From Desulfobacteraceae bacterium (GTDB taxonomy: Bacteria > Desulfobacterota > Desulfobacteria > Desulfobacterales > ETH-SRB1), in NCBI GenBank assembly GCA_030638305.1, contig DAOWEW010000034.1, forward strand, positions 1-7,571: 7,571 nucleotides of DNA, in the 5' to 3' direction. This document shows positions 1 to 5,920 of this stretch, piece by piece. A program made the position numbers and the translations under genes. The notes beneath the pieces were generated by a model. It was not told where the DNA came from. It did not search any database and saw only the letters and a program-made list of their open reading frames with translations. Each line of letters begins with the position of its first letter. The stretch's first letter is position 1.

Positions 1-43
1 CGCTTTGGAAATTGCAGAGCCATTACCGGGCAAAATACTTTGA

Positions 44-72
44 TTGACACAATAGATAGTTTCTTGTAAAAA
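44..72 (+). promoter_or_regulatory. weak sigma-70-like promoter candidate
   Basis: A perfect -35 hexamer TTGACA (44-49) is followed, after 17 bases, by TAAAAA (67-72), a poor -10. A transcript from here would cross the zinc-finger remnant and the palindromic element before reaching hisF. The spacing is right but the -10 is weak, so this may be chance in AT-rich DNA. Confidence 0.2.
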
Positions 73-129
73 GTGATTTTTTGACTTTCAAATAACTAAA
101 CCATAACCCACAAACCCCGTCTCGCCTGA

Positions 130-237
130 GCGAATGCCTTGTGCTGTGAGTGTGAAGAGTCGATTCCGTTTGCAAGATTGATGATTATGCCTGAATCCGA
201 TCTTTGCGTTAAATGTGCTGAGGCTATTGAGGGGTAA
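130..237 (+). pseudogene. DksA/TraR-type C4 zinc finger remnant
   Basis: Read in one frame, this stretch gives a C-terminal zinc finger of the DksA/TraR family. It has Cys-x-x-Cys (codons at 142 and 151, in LCCEC), then EESIPFARLMIMPESDL, then Cys-x-x-Cys (CVKC), and ends AEAIEG at the TAA at 235-237. The 17 residues between the Cys pairs match the DksA/TraR spacing, and the IP-AR-MP-LC pattern is typical of the family. Intact members bind RNA polymerase through an N-terminal coiled coil, and none is visible here. The same frame is closed by TGA at 127-129. No ATG precedes the first Cys, and the only possible start (TTG 139) has no Shine-Dalgarno. After the TAA, the frame reads on plausibly (KTADAVMEDFGRDV) to a TGA at 286-288. 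I conclude it is a decayed or truncated gene; a 32-residue mini-protein from TTG is less likely. Confidence 0.6.
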
Positions 238-245
238 TGGGGAAA

Positions 246-261
246 AACAGCCGATGCTGTT
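246..261. repeat. short inverted repeat (AACAGC-cgat-GCTGTT)
   Basis: Perfect 6-bp arms AACAGC (246-251) and GCTGTT (256-261) flank a 4-base loop, just downstream of the zinc-finger remnant. No T-tract follows, so it is not a typical intrinsic terminator. It could be a small operator or a chance palindrome. Confidence 0.3.
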
Positions 262-310
262 ATGGAAGATTTTGGTAGGGATGTATGAGAAAAAACTGAA
301 AATAAGCTAA

Positions 311-503
311 GGAACGTGGACGAAATAACTTCCCCAAGTAAGCGCATAGATTTTGGTCGGATTTGCCCAAAACTCAAATATAGGCTCAAATCACAAAAGT
401 TGATGGAATAGCGAGCTATTTTGATATTTTTGTGATTTTAGATCGGGCAAAGGTGGCCTGAAGCTGTGATGCATAGTTGGGGAAGTTATTTCGTCCACGT
501 TCC
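311..503. mobile_element. 193-bp MITE-like palindromic element
   Basis: The two ends are perfect 27-bp inverted repeats (311-337 and 477-503), beginning GGAACGTGGACGAAATAACT on the + strand at the left end. Nested inside are further inverted repeats: TTTGCCC/GGGCAAA (362-368/445-451), an 11-bp pair AAATCACAAAA/TTTTGTGATTT (388-398/428-438), and a central AATAGC-GA-GCTATT (407-420). The RNA or single strand could therefore fold into one long, interrupted hairpin. TAA directly flanks both ends (308-310 and 504-506), which fits a 3-bp target duplication. No transposase is encoded, so this would be a non-autonomous element moved in trans, or a large REP/BIME-type repeat. A third, solitary copy of the end sequence at 3314-3341 supports a dispersed family. 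The reading frames crossing it on the - strand are by-products of the repeat. Confidence 0.65.
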
Positions 504-506
504 TAA

Positions 507-511
507 GGAGG
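507..511 (+). promoter_or_regulatory. Shine-Dalgarno of hisF, abutting the MITE-like element
   Basis: GGAGG lies 9 bases before the ATG at 521 and fixes the hisF start. It begins 3 bases after the right terminal repeat (ends 503). An mRNA crossing the element would therefore place a large hairpin directly against this ribosome binding site. Confidence 0.85.
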
Positions 512-520
512 AAACAGATA

Positions 521-1282
521 ATGGATAAATCAATTCGAATTATGCCGTGCCTGGACATGCAGAACGGACGCGTTGTCAAGGGCATCCATTTTGTGGACAT
601 TCGGGACGCTGGTGATCCGGTCGAATGTGCACGAGCGTATTGTGACTCTGGCGCAGACGAACTGGCGCTGCTGGATATCACGGCCACGGTGGAAGATAGA
701 TCCACCATGCTCAATGTAGTCAAACGCGTTGCCGAGGTTACGACAGTGCCATTTACAGTTGGCGGTGGGATTACTGATGTGAAATCGGCTGAGCTGGTGC
801 TGAGTGCAGGCGCAAACAAGGTGTCGATCAGCAGCGCCGCCTTTCGGAAGCCTGAAATAATCGCAGAAATGGTCAAGGAACTCGGCGCAGAGAAGGTGAC
901 GGTGGCCATTGACGTAGATCAGAACGAGGCCATGCCCTCAGGCTATGAAGTCTATATTGATGGGGGACGGACTGCCACCGGTGCTGACGCAATCGAATGG
1001 GCAAAGCGTGTTGACGGCTACGGTATTCCTGTTATTCTGCCTACCAGCAAAGCGGGTGACGGTGCGCAGACCGGTTATGATCTGCCGGTAATCAGGGCAA
1101 TCAAGGAAGCGGTCTCGGCCGATGTGGTAGCTTCCGGTGGCGCAGGGAAATTGGAGCATTTCTATGAGGCAGTGCAAGCAGGCGCAACAGTATTGCTTGC
1201 CGCTTCGATGTTCCATTTTGGGATTATTGGGATTGGCGAGCTAAAGGACTACCTCCGGGACCGAGGTGTTGCTATACGTTAA
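521..1282 (+). CDS. hisF: imidazole glycerol phosphate synthase, cyclase subunit HisF
   Basis: HisF is the (beta-alpha)8-barrel cyclase that, with the glutaminase HisH, converts PRFAR plus ammonia to imidazole glycerol phosphate and AICAR in cytosolic histidine synthesis. The 253 residues match the family length. Visible hallmarks are CLD with the catalytic Asp12, GRVVKG with Lys20, DELALLDIT (47-53 region), TVGGG (79-83), the second catalytic Asp131 in VAID, TS and GDG (175-181), ASGGAG (204-209) and AASMFHFG (227-234). Against the Thermotoga maritima enzyme (alignment from memory), the Asn103 position is Ser104, the gate Glu167 is Val171, and Asp174 is Ala178, while Asp176 is kept as Asp180. 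No hisH, hisA or hisI is adjacent, so if functional it must work with a HisH encoded elsewhere. The gene is much more GC-rich (36/60 at 601-660) than the genes downstream. A strong GGAGG sets the start. A HisF-like paralogue with another role is possible. Confidence 0.93.
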   Translation: MDKSIRIMPCLDMQNGRVVKGIHFVDIRDAGDPVECARAYCDSGADELALLDITATVEDRSTMLNVVKRVAEVTTVPFTVGGGITDVKSAELVLSAGANKVSISSAAFRKPEIIAEMVKELGAEKVTVAIDVDQNEAMPSGYEVYIDGGRTATGADAIEWAKRVDGYGIPVILPTSKAGDGAQTGYDLPVIRAIKEAVSADVVASGGAGKLEHFYEAVQAGATVLLAASMFHFGIIGIGELKDYLRDRGVAIR

Positions 1283-1330
1283 AGCTTCTAAAAGGTGTCT
1301 TGAATTGAAAGCAAATGCAATGCAAGGGAA

Positions 1331-1456
1331 ATGGCTGATATAAAAGAGTTGCTCAGCTTGCCGGAGATAAACCTGCAGGAAGTCCAAAACTACTTTAAAA
1401 AATACGGTCAGATGGAGAGATACTATGACATTGTTGGAGAAAAACAAAAAAAATAA
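1331..1456 (+). CDS. small unknown ORF (41 aa) upstream of the radical SAM gene
   Basis: This reads MADIKELLSLPEINLQEVQN and then YFKKYGQMERYYDIVGEKQKK. It is a charged, probably helical peptide with no Cys and no signal or membrane segment. It starts 48 bases after the hisF stop; an AAGGG sits close before the ATG (spacing about 2, tighter than usual). It overlaps the next small ORF by 32 bases in a different frame and ends just after an A8 run (1446-1453). Removing one A would join it to the following ORF as a protein of about 104 residues whose sequence flows smoothly across the joint. It may thus be a separate small gene, or the first half of a gene that is frameshifted or miscalled. I do not recognise a family. 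Confidence 0.4.
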   Translation: MADIKELLSLPEINLQEVQNYFKKYGQMERYYDIVGEKQKK

Positions 1457-1637
1457 GGTTATTAATCTTGAAACCGATCTTTTGCTATCCAAAAAGGACT
1501 TCGCTGCTATGAGAAAAAAGCCATTCAAAAAAGAACAAAATTTGGAAGATTATTTTGACTTCCTGGAAGATATTGGCGCCTTTGAGTCAAAGAAGGTTAA
1601 GACAAAATTTTACGATGCGGAGTTTGAGTTAGGTTAG
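1425..1637 (+). CDS. small unknown protein (70 aa), coupled to the radical SAM gene
   Basis: The product is a 70-residue soluble, charged protein. The first half is Lys-rich (LLEKNKKNK, KKDFAAMRKKPFKKEQ). The second half is acidic and aromatic (NLEDYFDFLEDIGAFESKK) and ends KTKFYDAEFELG. It has no Cys, no signal peptide and no membrane helix. GGAGAG lies about 4-5 bases before the ATG. Its stop codon directly abuts the GTG/ATG starts of the radical SAM gene, in the same frame, so the two are almost certainly translated together. A small gene packed against a radical SAM gene can be a peptide substrate or a partner protein, but no leader/core pattern is evident, so this is only a possibility. 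It may really begin in the ORF at 1331 if the A8 run slips. I do not recognise a family. Confidence 0.6.
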   Translation: MTLLEKNKKNKVINLETDLLLSKKDFAAMRKKPFKKEQNLEDYFDFLEDIGAFESKKVKTKFYDAEFELG

Positions 1638-1640
1638 GTG

Positions 1641-3347
1641 ATGAAAACATTACTAATATATCCCTATTTCCTTGAAGATAGAGTCCATGAAGAAGAAATA
1701 AGTTTTGTACCTCTGGGGGTTTATTATGTCGGTGCTGTTTTAAAGGAAAACAATTATGATGTTGAGATACTGAACTGGCATAACGTCAATAAAATATCTC
1801 ATGATATCATCAAAGAAACATTGATTGCTAAAAAACCGGATGTAATCGGTTTTTCGATAATGCATGCAAACCGGTGGGGCGGCATTGAAATTGCCAGGAT
1901 TGCAAAACAAATTAACCCAAAGGTAAAAATTGTCTTCGGCGGAATAGGTACCACCTTTTTATGGAAGCATTTATTAACGCACTTCAAAGAAATTGATTAC
2001 GCAGTATTGGGAGAAGGAGAATACACTTTTCTAACTCTTTTAAAATGCATACAAGAACAGAATTATAAACAGATCGGGAATGTCAAAGGCATTGCTTACA
2101 GAAAAAAAGACAAAGTTGTAAAAACCAAGCCCGCTGAGGTCATACATAACCTTGACGAACTGCCGATCCCTGCAAAGTATTTTGAATATCAGCATGTTTC
2201 TTTAACCAGAGGATGCCCCGGGAACTGCACTTTTTGCGGATCACCTCAGTTGTGGGGCCATAAAGTAAGATTCCACTCTCCTGATTATTTTGTAAATCAA
2301 ATTGAACTTCTCTTGAAAAAAGGAATAACTTTTTTTTATTTTTCAGATGATACTTTTACCTTTAAAAAAGATATAGTAATTGAAATCTGCAAAAAAATTA
2401 TAGATAGAGGACTAAAAATAGCATGGGTGGCGATTTCCCGCGTAAACTATGTGAACGATGAAATTCTTTGCTGGATGAGAAAAGCCGGTTGCATTCAGAT
2501 CAGTTATGGTGTGGAAAGCGGATCTGAAAAAATAAGAACAATTCTGAATAAAAATATTAAAACAGAGCAAATAAAAAAAGCTTTTGCGCTGACTCCGAGG
2601 TACGGAATTATGGCCAGAGCCTACTTTATTTACGGATGCCCCGGAGAAACCTGGGATACAATTCAGGATACCATAGATTTAATTCATGAAATCAAACCTC
2701 TGAGTACCATCTTCTATATCCTTGATATATTTCCAGGAACAGCACTTTATTCGGATTTTAAAAAAAGATGTAAAATTACAGATGATGTCTGGTTAAAACG
2801 CATAGAAGACATCATATATTTTCAAAGCGATCCTGATTTGTCCCAGGATATAATACTGGCTTTCGGGCGGAAACTCAGGATGAATTACTATGAAAATCTT
2901 GCGGGTTTTGCAGATGAAATCGAAGTAATTGATGATAAAGAACTTTATGAATTGCACGCAGATTTCTTCTCAAGACTTGGAATGACATTCGATTATGGAG
3001 ATTATGCAACAATAGAAGATATAAAGGATAAAAACAAGATTGCTGAAAAACTATATAAAAAATCGCTGAACTATTATCCTGACTACCGCGCTTTCCTTGG
3101 CATAGGTATAATCAAACAGAAAAAGAAAGAATACAGGCAGTCAATTAAAATATTATCGGAAGGAGTCGAATATTTTCCGGAAAGCGAGCAGCTCAATATT
3201 TGCCTGGGGATCAGTTATATGAATTTAAGAGAATATAACAAGGCGCTTCCATATTTTCTGAAATTCAAAGATTCTCAAGAAATAAATTACTATATTACAG
3301 CCTGTAGGGAGGCGCTAAGGAACGTGGACGAATTAACTTCCGGATAG
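1641..3347 (+). CDS. B12-binding-domain radical SAM protein with C-terminal TPR-like repeats
   Basis: A three-part cytosolic protein of 568 residues. Residues 1-150 form a cobalamin-binding-type Rossmann domain (LIYPYF; PLGVYYVGAVL; KPDVIGFSIM; IVFGGIGTT; YAVLGEGE). Residues about 185-400 are a radical SAM barrel with the 4Fe-4S motif CPGNCTFC (Cys192, 196, 199), the DD pair in YFSDDTF, ISYGVESGSE and YGCPGETW. Residues about 465-545 look like two or three TPR helices (AEKLYKKSLNYYPDYRAFLG, ILSEGVEYFPES, LREYNKALPYF). Family members often perform methylations or other radical chemistry on peptides, lipids or cofactors; the substrate cannot be told here. I chose ATG 1641 (AGG 7 bases upstream); GTG 1638 would add one residue. 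Translation is probably coupled to the 70-aa gene. The final residues LRNVDELTSG and the stop are encoded within a copy of the MITE terminal repeat, so the original C-terminus may have been replaced. It is strongly AT-rich (12/60 GC at 2341-2400). Confidence 0.9.
   Translation: MKTLLIYPYFLEDRVHEEEISFVPLGVYYVGAVLKENNYDVEILNWHNVNKISHDIIKETLIAKKPDVIGFSIMHANRWGGIEIARIAKQINPKVKIVFGGIGTTFLWKHLLTHFKEIDYAVLGEGEYTFLTLLKCIQEQNYKQIGNVKGIAYRKKDKVVKTKPAEVIHNLDELPIPAKYFEYQHVSLTRGCPGNCTFCGSPQLWGHKVRFHSPDYFVNQIELLLKKGITFFYFSDDTFTFKKDIVIEICKKIIDRGLKIAWVAISRVNYVNDEILCWMRKAGCIQISYGVESGSEKIRTILNKNIKTEQIKKAFALTPRYGIMARAYFIYGCPGETWDTIQDTIDLIHEIKPLSTIFYILDIFPGTALYSDFKKRCKITDDVWLKRIEDIIYFQSDPDLSQDIILAFGRKLRMNYYENLAGFADEIEVIDDKELYELHADFFSRLGMTFDYGDYATIEDIKDKNKIAEKLYKKSLNYYPDYRAFLGIGIIKQKKKEYRQSIKILSEGVEYFPESEQLNICLGISYMNLREYNKALPYFLKFKDSQEINYYITACREALRNVDELTSG
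3314..3341 (+). repeat. solitary copy of the MITE terminal repeat
   Basis: This 28-base stretch begins GCTAAGGAACGTGGACGAA and matches 306-333 with one mismatch (T for A at 3333). Weaker similarity continues for about 20 bases. The reverse-complement copy at 477-503 makes three in the window. No partner arm is seen downstream, so this is a solo end or a truncated element. It lies inside the 3' end of the radical SAM reading frame. Confidence 0.75.
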
Positions 3348-3360
3348 ACGCACAATCTTT

Positions 3361-4635
3361 CTACCCTAAAAGCCAGGTAGAAATCGGCATGATATCAGAC
3401 CAGCCCGGCACATCAACGGTTTGATCAAGCTGTCCCACCAGCAACAGCCCTTTAGAATTAGGGATTCGCTTCCTCGCCATCTTCAGGCCTTTTATTTCAC
3501 GCTTCAGGTTGTCTGAATTCAAGCGGTCAGTCACCTGAATGATCAAAGGCTGCTTTGCCGTTGGAAAAACCAAAAAATCACACTCCCATCCGTTTTTTAA
3601 AAAAAATATCTCTTCTGTTTGAGCCCTAAGGTGAGCAAATACCAGGTTTTCCAAGAGCTTGCCTCTGTCCTCAAAAAAAGAATATTGCGTAACTGCCGCA
3701 AAGCCGTTATCATAAAGGTATATTTTCTTATTGCTCATCTCTCTTTTAGTGACCGATGGGTCATATTTTTCCACACATGTCAGCATATAAACCGAAAAGA
3801 TTTGGTCCACGATCATGTAAATACGATCCTTGCTGATTGAAATGCCTCTTGATTTGAGCTCGTTGTATAACTTGTTTATAGAAAACTCCTTGGTAAACGA
3901 TGCAATCAAACGTTTTATTAAATATTTTAATATAGAAACATCTTTGATCGTATATCTTTCTACCAGATCCCTGTAGAGCATTACATTGAAATATTCCTGC
4001 AAAACTTGCGGCTTAAAGCGCTCTTCAATCTCCACCAACTCAGGGTAACCGCCCCATAACAGGTATTCTTCAAAGGCATTTTGAATCAGTGAAAGGTTCC
4101 TTGTGGAATAGATGTCTTGTACGTCAATCTCTTTGAAGCTCAGGAACTCTTTGAAAGAAAGCGGCATAATTTCAAAAGAAAGGCTGCGGCCACGCAAAGA
4201 TGTCGATATCTCTTTGGATAGCAGCTTTGCGTTGGAACCAGTCAAAAAAATCCTTTTGGTCACAGTATCAAGCATGCGGCGAACAAACTTCTCCCACTGA
4301 TCCAACTCTTGGATCTCATCAAAAAAAAAATAAGACAGTGAAATATCCAGCTCTGGATAAAGCTCAAGATAAGCCTCAATAATGAGATCGTGACGGCCTT
4401 CCAGTTCCAGACGCTCATCTTCAAAATTGATATACAGAATCTGATTGCGCGCTACGCCTTGCCTTTCCAGCTCAGCTATGAGCTGGAAAAAATAATAAGT
4501 TTTTCCAGCTCTCCTGGGGCCTACAATGGTGATAATCTTATCCAGGTTCAGAGGAACATCAGCCTGCCTTGGTTTAAAGTCAGGAAGCGGACGGTTGTGA
4601 AAATCTATAATAATTCGTTTGAGAAAGTTCTTCAT
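3361..4635 (-). CDS. AAA_14/DUF4143 family ATPase
   Basis: A 424-residue soluble protein of the widespread AAA_14 + DUF4143 type, whose cellular role is poorly known. Walker A is GPRRAGKT (39-46), Walker B FFFDEIQ (103-109) and the sensor-like motif LTGSNAKLL (131-139); the LRGRSLSFEIMPLSFKEF segment (148-164) and YLLWGGYPE (191-199) are typical of the family. The C-terminal DUF4143 part has KLLENLVFAHLR, then ECDFLV and PLIIQVTD, which resembles a PD-(D/E)XK nuclease-like core (Glu329, Asp353, Gln367) without the catalytic Lys. Length is normal and the gene looks intact. It converges on the radical SAM gene with only 13 bases between stops and no obvious terminator. The ATG is preceded by AAGGGA about 9-10 bases upstream and by a good sigma-70-like promoter. 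These genes are commonly isolated and horizontally spread. Confidence 0.92.
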   Translation of the reverse strand: MKNFLKRIIIDFHNRPLPDFKPRQADVPLNLDKIITIVGPRRAGKTYYFFQLIAELERQGVARNQILYINFEDERLELEGRHDLIIEAYLELYPELDISLSYFFFDEIQELDQWEKFVRRMLDTVTKRIFLTGSNAKLLSKEISTSLRGRSLSFEIMPLSFKEFLSFKEIDVQDIYSTRNLSLIQNAFEEYLLWGGYPELVEIEERFKPQVLQEYFNVMLYRDLVERYTIKDVSILKYLIKRLIASFTKEFSINKLYNELKSRGISISKDRIYMIVDQIFSVYMLTCVEKYDPSVTKREMSNKKIYLYDNGFAAVTQYSFFEDRGKLLENLVFAHLRAQTEEIFFLKNGWECDFLVFPTAKQPLIIQVTDRLNSDNLKREIKGLKMARKRIPNSKGLLLVGQLDQTVDVPGWSDIMPISTWLLG

Positions 4636-4644
4636 TTCATATTA

Positions 4645-4659
4645 TCCCTTTTAGAGGGA
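4645..4659. repeat. small inverted repeat over the leader of the ATPase gene
   Basis: TCCCT-5 bases-AGGGA forms a weak 5-bp hairpin just upstream of the ATPase start. On the - strand its second arm includes the AGGGA that serves as Shine-Dalgarno, so folding could modestly mask it. It is short and may be chance. Confidence 0.25.
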
Positions 4660-4660
4660 A

Positions 4661-4689
4661 AATATATACATTTATTTTATTGTTTACAA
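4661..4689 (-). promoter_or_regulatory. sigma-70-like promoter of the ATPase gene
   Basis: On the - strand, TTGTAA (complement of 4684-4689) and TATATT (complement of 4661-4666) are spaced by 17 bases. The -10 matches 5 of 6 and the -35 matches 4 of 6. It lies about 25 bases before the ATPase start codon. The region is AT-rich, so some chance matches are expected. Confidence 0.4.
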
Positions 4690-4797
4690 GGAAAATAATG
4701 CAAATCCGCAATCCACATATCTTTCACTGCTTGTTGCATCTCCAAGACCACGACACTTCACCACCACTCATGAAGTACAGTTAAAATGGGAGATATT

Positions 4798-4813
4798 ATT
4801 CTAAAATTAGAAT
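4798..4813. promoter_or_regulatory. operator-like palindrome upstream of the parB-like gene
   Basis: ATTCTAA-aa-TTAGAAT is a perfect 7-bp inverted repeat. It lies 14 bases before the -35 box proposed for the parB-like gene, in the intergenic space shared with the divergent ATPase. It could be a repressor or activator site, possibly for the ParB-like protein itself. No second copy was seen. Confidence 0.3.
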
Positions 4814-4827
4814 TGCTGATAAAATTA

Positions 4828-4857
4828 TTGATATTAATAGTTAAATTTTGATATATT
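4828..4857 (+). promoter_or_regulatory. sigma-70-like promoter of the parB-like gene
   Basis: TTGATA (4828-4833, 5 of 6 to consensus) and TATATT (4852-4857, 5 of 6) are separated by 18 bases, giving a leader of roughly 58 bases before ATG 4922. The very AT-rich surroundings lower confidence. Confidence 0.4.
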
Positions 4858-4921
4858 TACAAATTCAAAAAAAGAGTCAGGAATAACAGAGCGCACCCTA
4901 AAGCTGATTGCCGGAAACAAT

Positions 4922-5884
4922 ATGGATTTTAACAAGAATCAGGTTCCACTGTCACTTATAGATTCAGAGGATCAAACCTTTCACATCACAACTGAGACAG
5001 GCATAGATGATATTGTAAAGTCTATTAAGAATGTGGGTTTGATCAATCCTCCGATATTAATAAAAAAAAAATCAAGATATACCATCATATGCGGTTTCCG
5101 CCGAATAGCGGCGTGCCGGATACTTGGTTTGTTGAATATTGAGGCGAAAATTCCAGGCTCTAACGCCAAAAAGCTTGACTGCGTTAAATTTGCAATAACA
5201 GACAATTCATTCCAAAGGCCACTCAATCTGATTGAACAGTCCAAAGCACTCTTTATGCTTTCCGGTTTTTTTAAAGATATGACAAATCTCGCTGACGAGG
5301 CATCATTACTTGGCTTGCCGCATAATTCAGCTCTTATAAAGAAAATAATAAATATCTATCATCTTCCATTGCCTATTCAAAACTGCGTGCTATCCAACAT
5401 TATTTCTCTTTCAATGGCCGTAGAACTCGGTACATTTGAAAAAAATGCCGGCATTACTTTTGTAAAAATTTTTAATGACCTTAAGCTGGGAATGAACAAG
5501 CAAAGAGAACTAATAACACTAATTAGTGAAATTTCTCTTCGTGAGGACATTCCGGTTATGAAAGTTATTCAGGAAAGCGGTTTTCAGAAAATTCTGCAAA
5601 ATGATGAGCTTGATCGAACCCAAAAGACCGAAAAATTAAGATTTTATTTAAAAAAAAGACGTTATCCCTCAATCACTCGTGCTGAACAGAAATTTGAAGA
5701 ACTTGTTAAAGAATTAAAGCTCGGAAACGGCATGAAACTTATTCCCCCAAAAAATTTTGAAGGCAATACATTTAGTATAAAATTACACTTCAATAACCTG
5801 AAAGATCTTCAGGATCACGCGGATACTCTTAAAAAAATCATACAAAATCCTGCTTTCAAAAAACAGATTTCCCCTGACATTTAA
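4922..5884 (+). CDS. orphan ParB/Spo0J-like protein
   Basis: A 320-residue protein with the ParB N-terminal fold. SLIDSEDQTFHIT and the helix GIDDIVKSIKNVGLINPPIL (28-46) precede IICGFRRIAACRILG (55-69), the counterpart of the ParB GERR box. DNSFQRPLNLIEQSKAL (94-110) matches the next conserved box. A helix-turn-helix-like middle follows (TNLADEASLLGLP; VLSNIISLSMAVELGTF, 156-172). The C-terminal third is Lys-rich and unlike the Spo0J dimerisation domain. Canonical ParB proteins are CTP-dependent clamps that load at parS and work with ParA; here there is no parA next door. Glu of the GERR box is Phe while both Arg remain. It is more likely a stand-alone regulator or DNA-binding protein than a segregation factor. 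ATG 4922 has a weak GGA at 6 bases. The frame is open back to 4841 but contains no ATG, GTG or TTG. Confidence 0.85.
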   Translation: MDFNKNQVPLSLIDSEDQTFHITTETGIDDIVKSIKNVGLINPPILIKKKSRYTIICGFRRIAACRILGLLNIEAKIPGSNAKKLDCVKFAITDNSFQRPLNLIEQSKALFMLSGFFKDMTNLADEASLLGLPHNSALIKKIINIYHLPLPIQNCVLSNIISLSMAVELGTFEKNAGITFVKIFNDLKLGMNKQRELITLISEISLREDIPVMKVIQESGFQKILQNDELDRTQKTEKLRFYLKKRRYPSITRAEQKFEELVKELKLGNGMKLIPPKNFEGNTFSIKLHFNNLKDLQDHADTLKKIIQNPAFKKQISPDI

Positions 5885-5920
5885 CCCCCGACGCCTGATC
5901 CCTATCAGAGGCATTGTCTA

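Noticed and set aside
2..43. Possible C-terminal tail of an upstream gene (reads ALEIAEPLPGKIL then stop)
   Set aside because: Thirteen residues at the window edge are too few to call; the other two frames are also open for a similar length.
96..389. 97-codon ORF on the - strand
   Set aside because: It lies antisense to the zinc-finger remnant and runs into the left arm of the palindromic element; its Ser-rich product looks like a shadow.
391..909. 172-codon ORF on the - strand
   Set aside because: It is antisense to hisF and continues through the repeat element; low-complexity Ser/Thr-rich product.
4698..4784. 28-codon ORF with AAGGA 5 bases before its ATG
   Set aside because: The ribosome site is good, but the peptide (MQIRNPHIFHCLLHLQDHDT...) shows no coding character and sits in the ATPase/parB control region.
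5893..5912. Hairpin after the parB-like gene (GCCTGAT / ATCA-GA-GGC)
   Set aside because: The stem is bulged and no T-tract follows, so it is not supported as a terminator.
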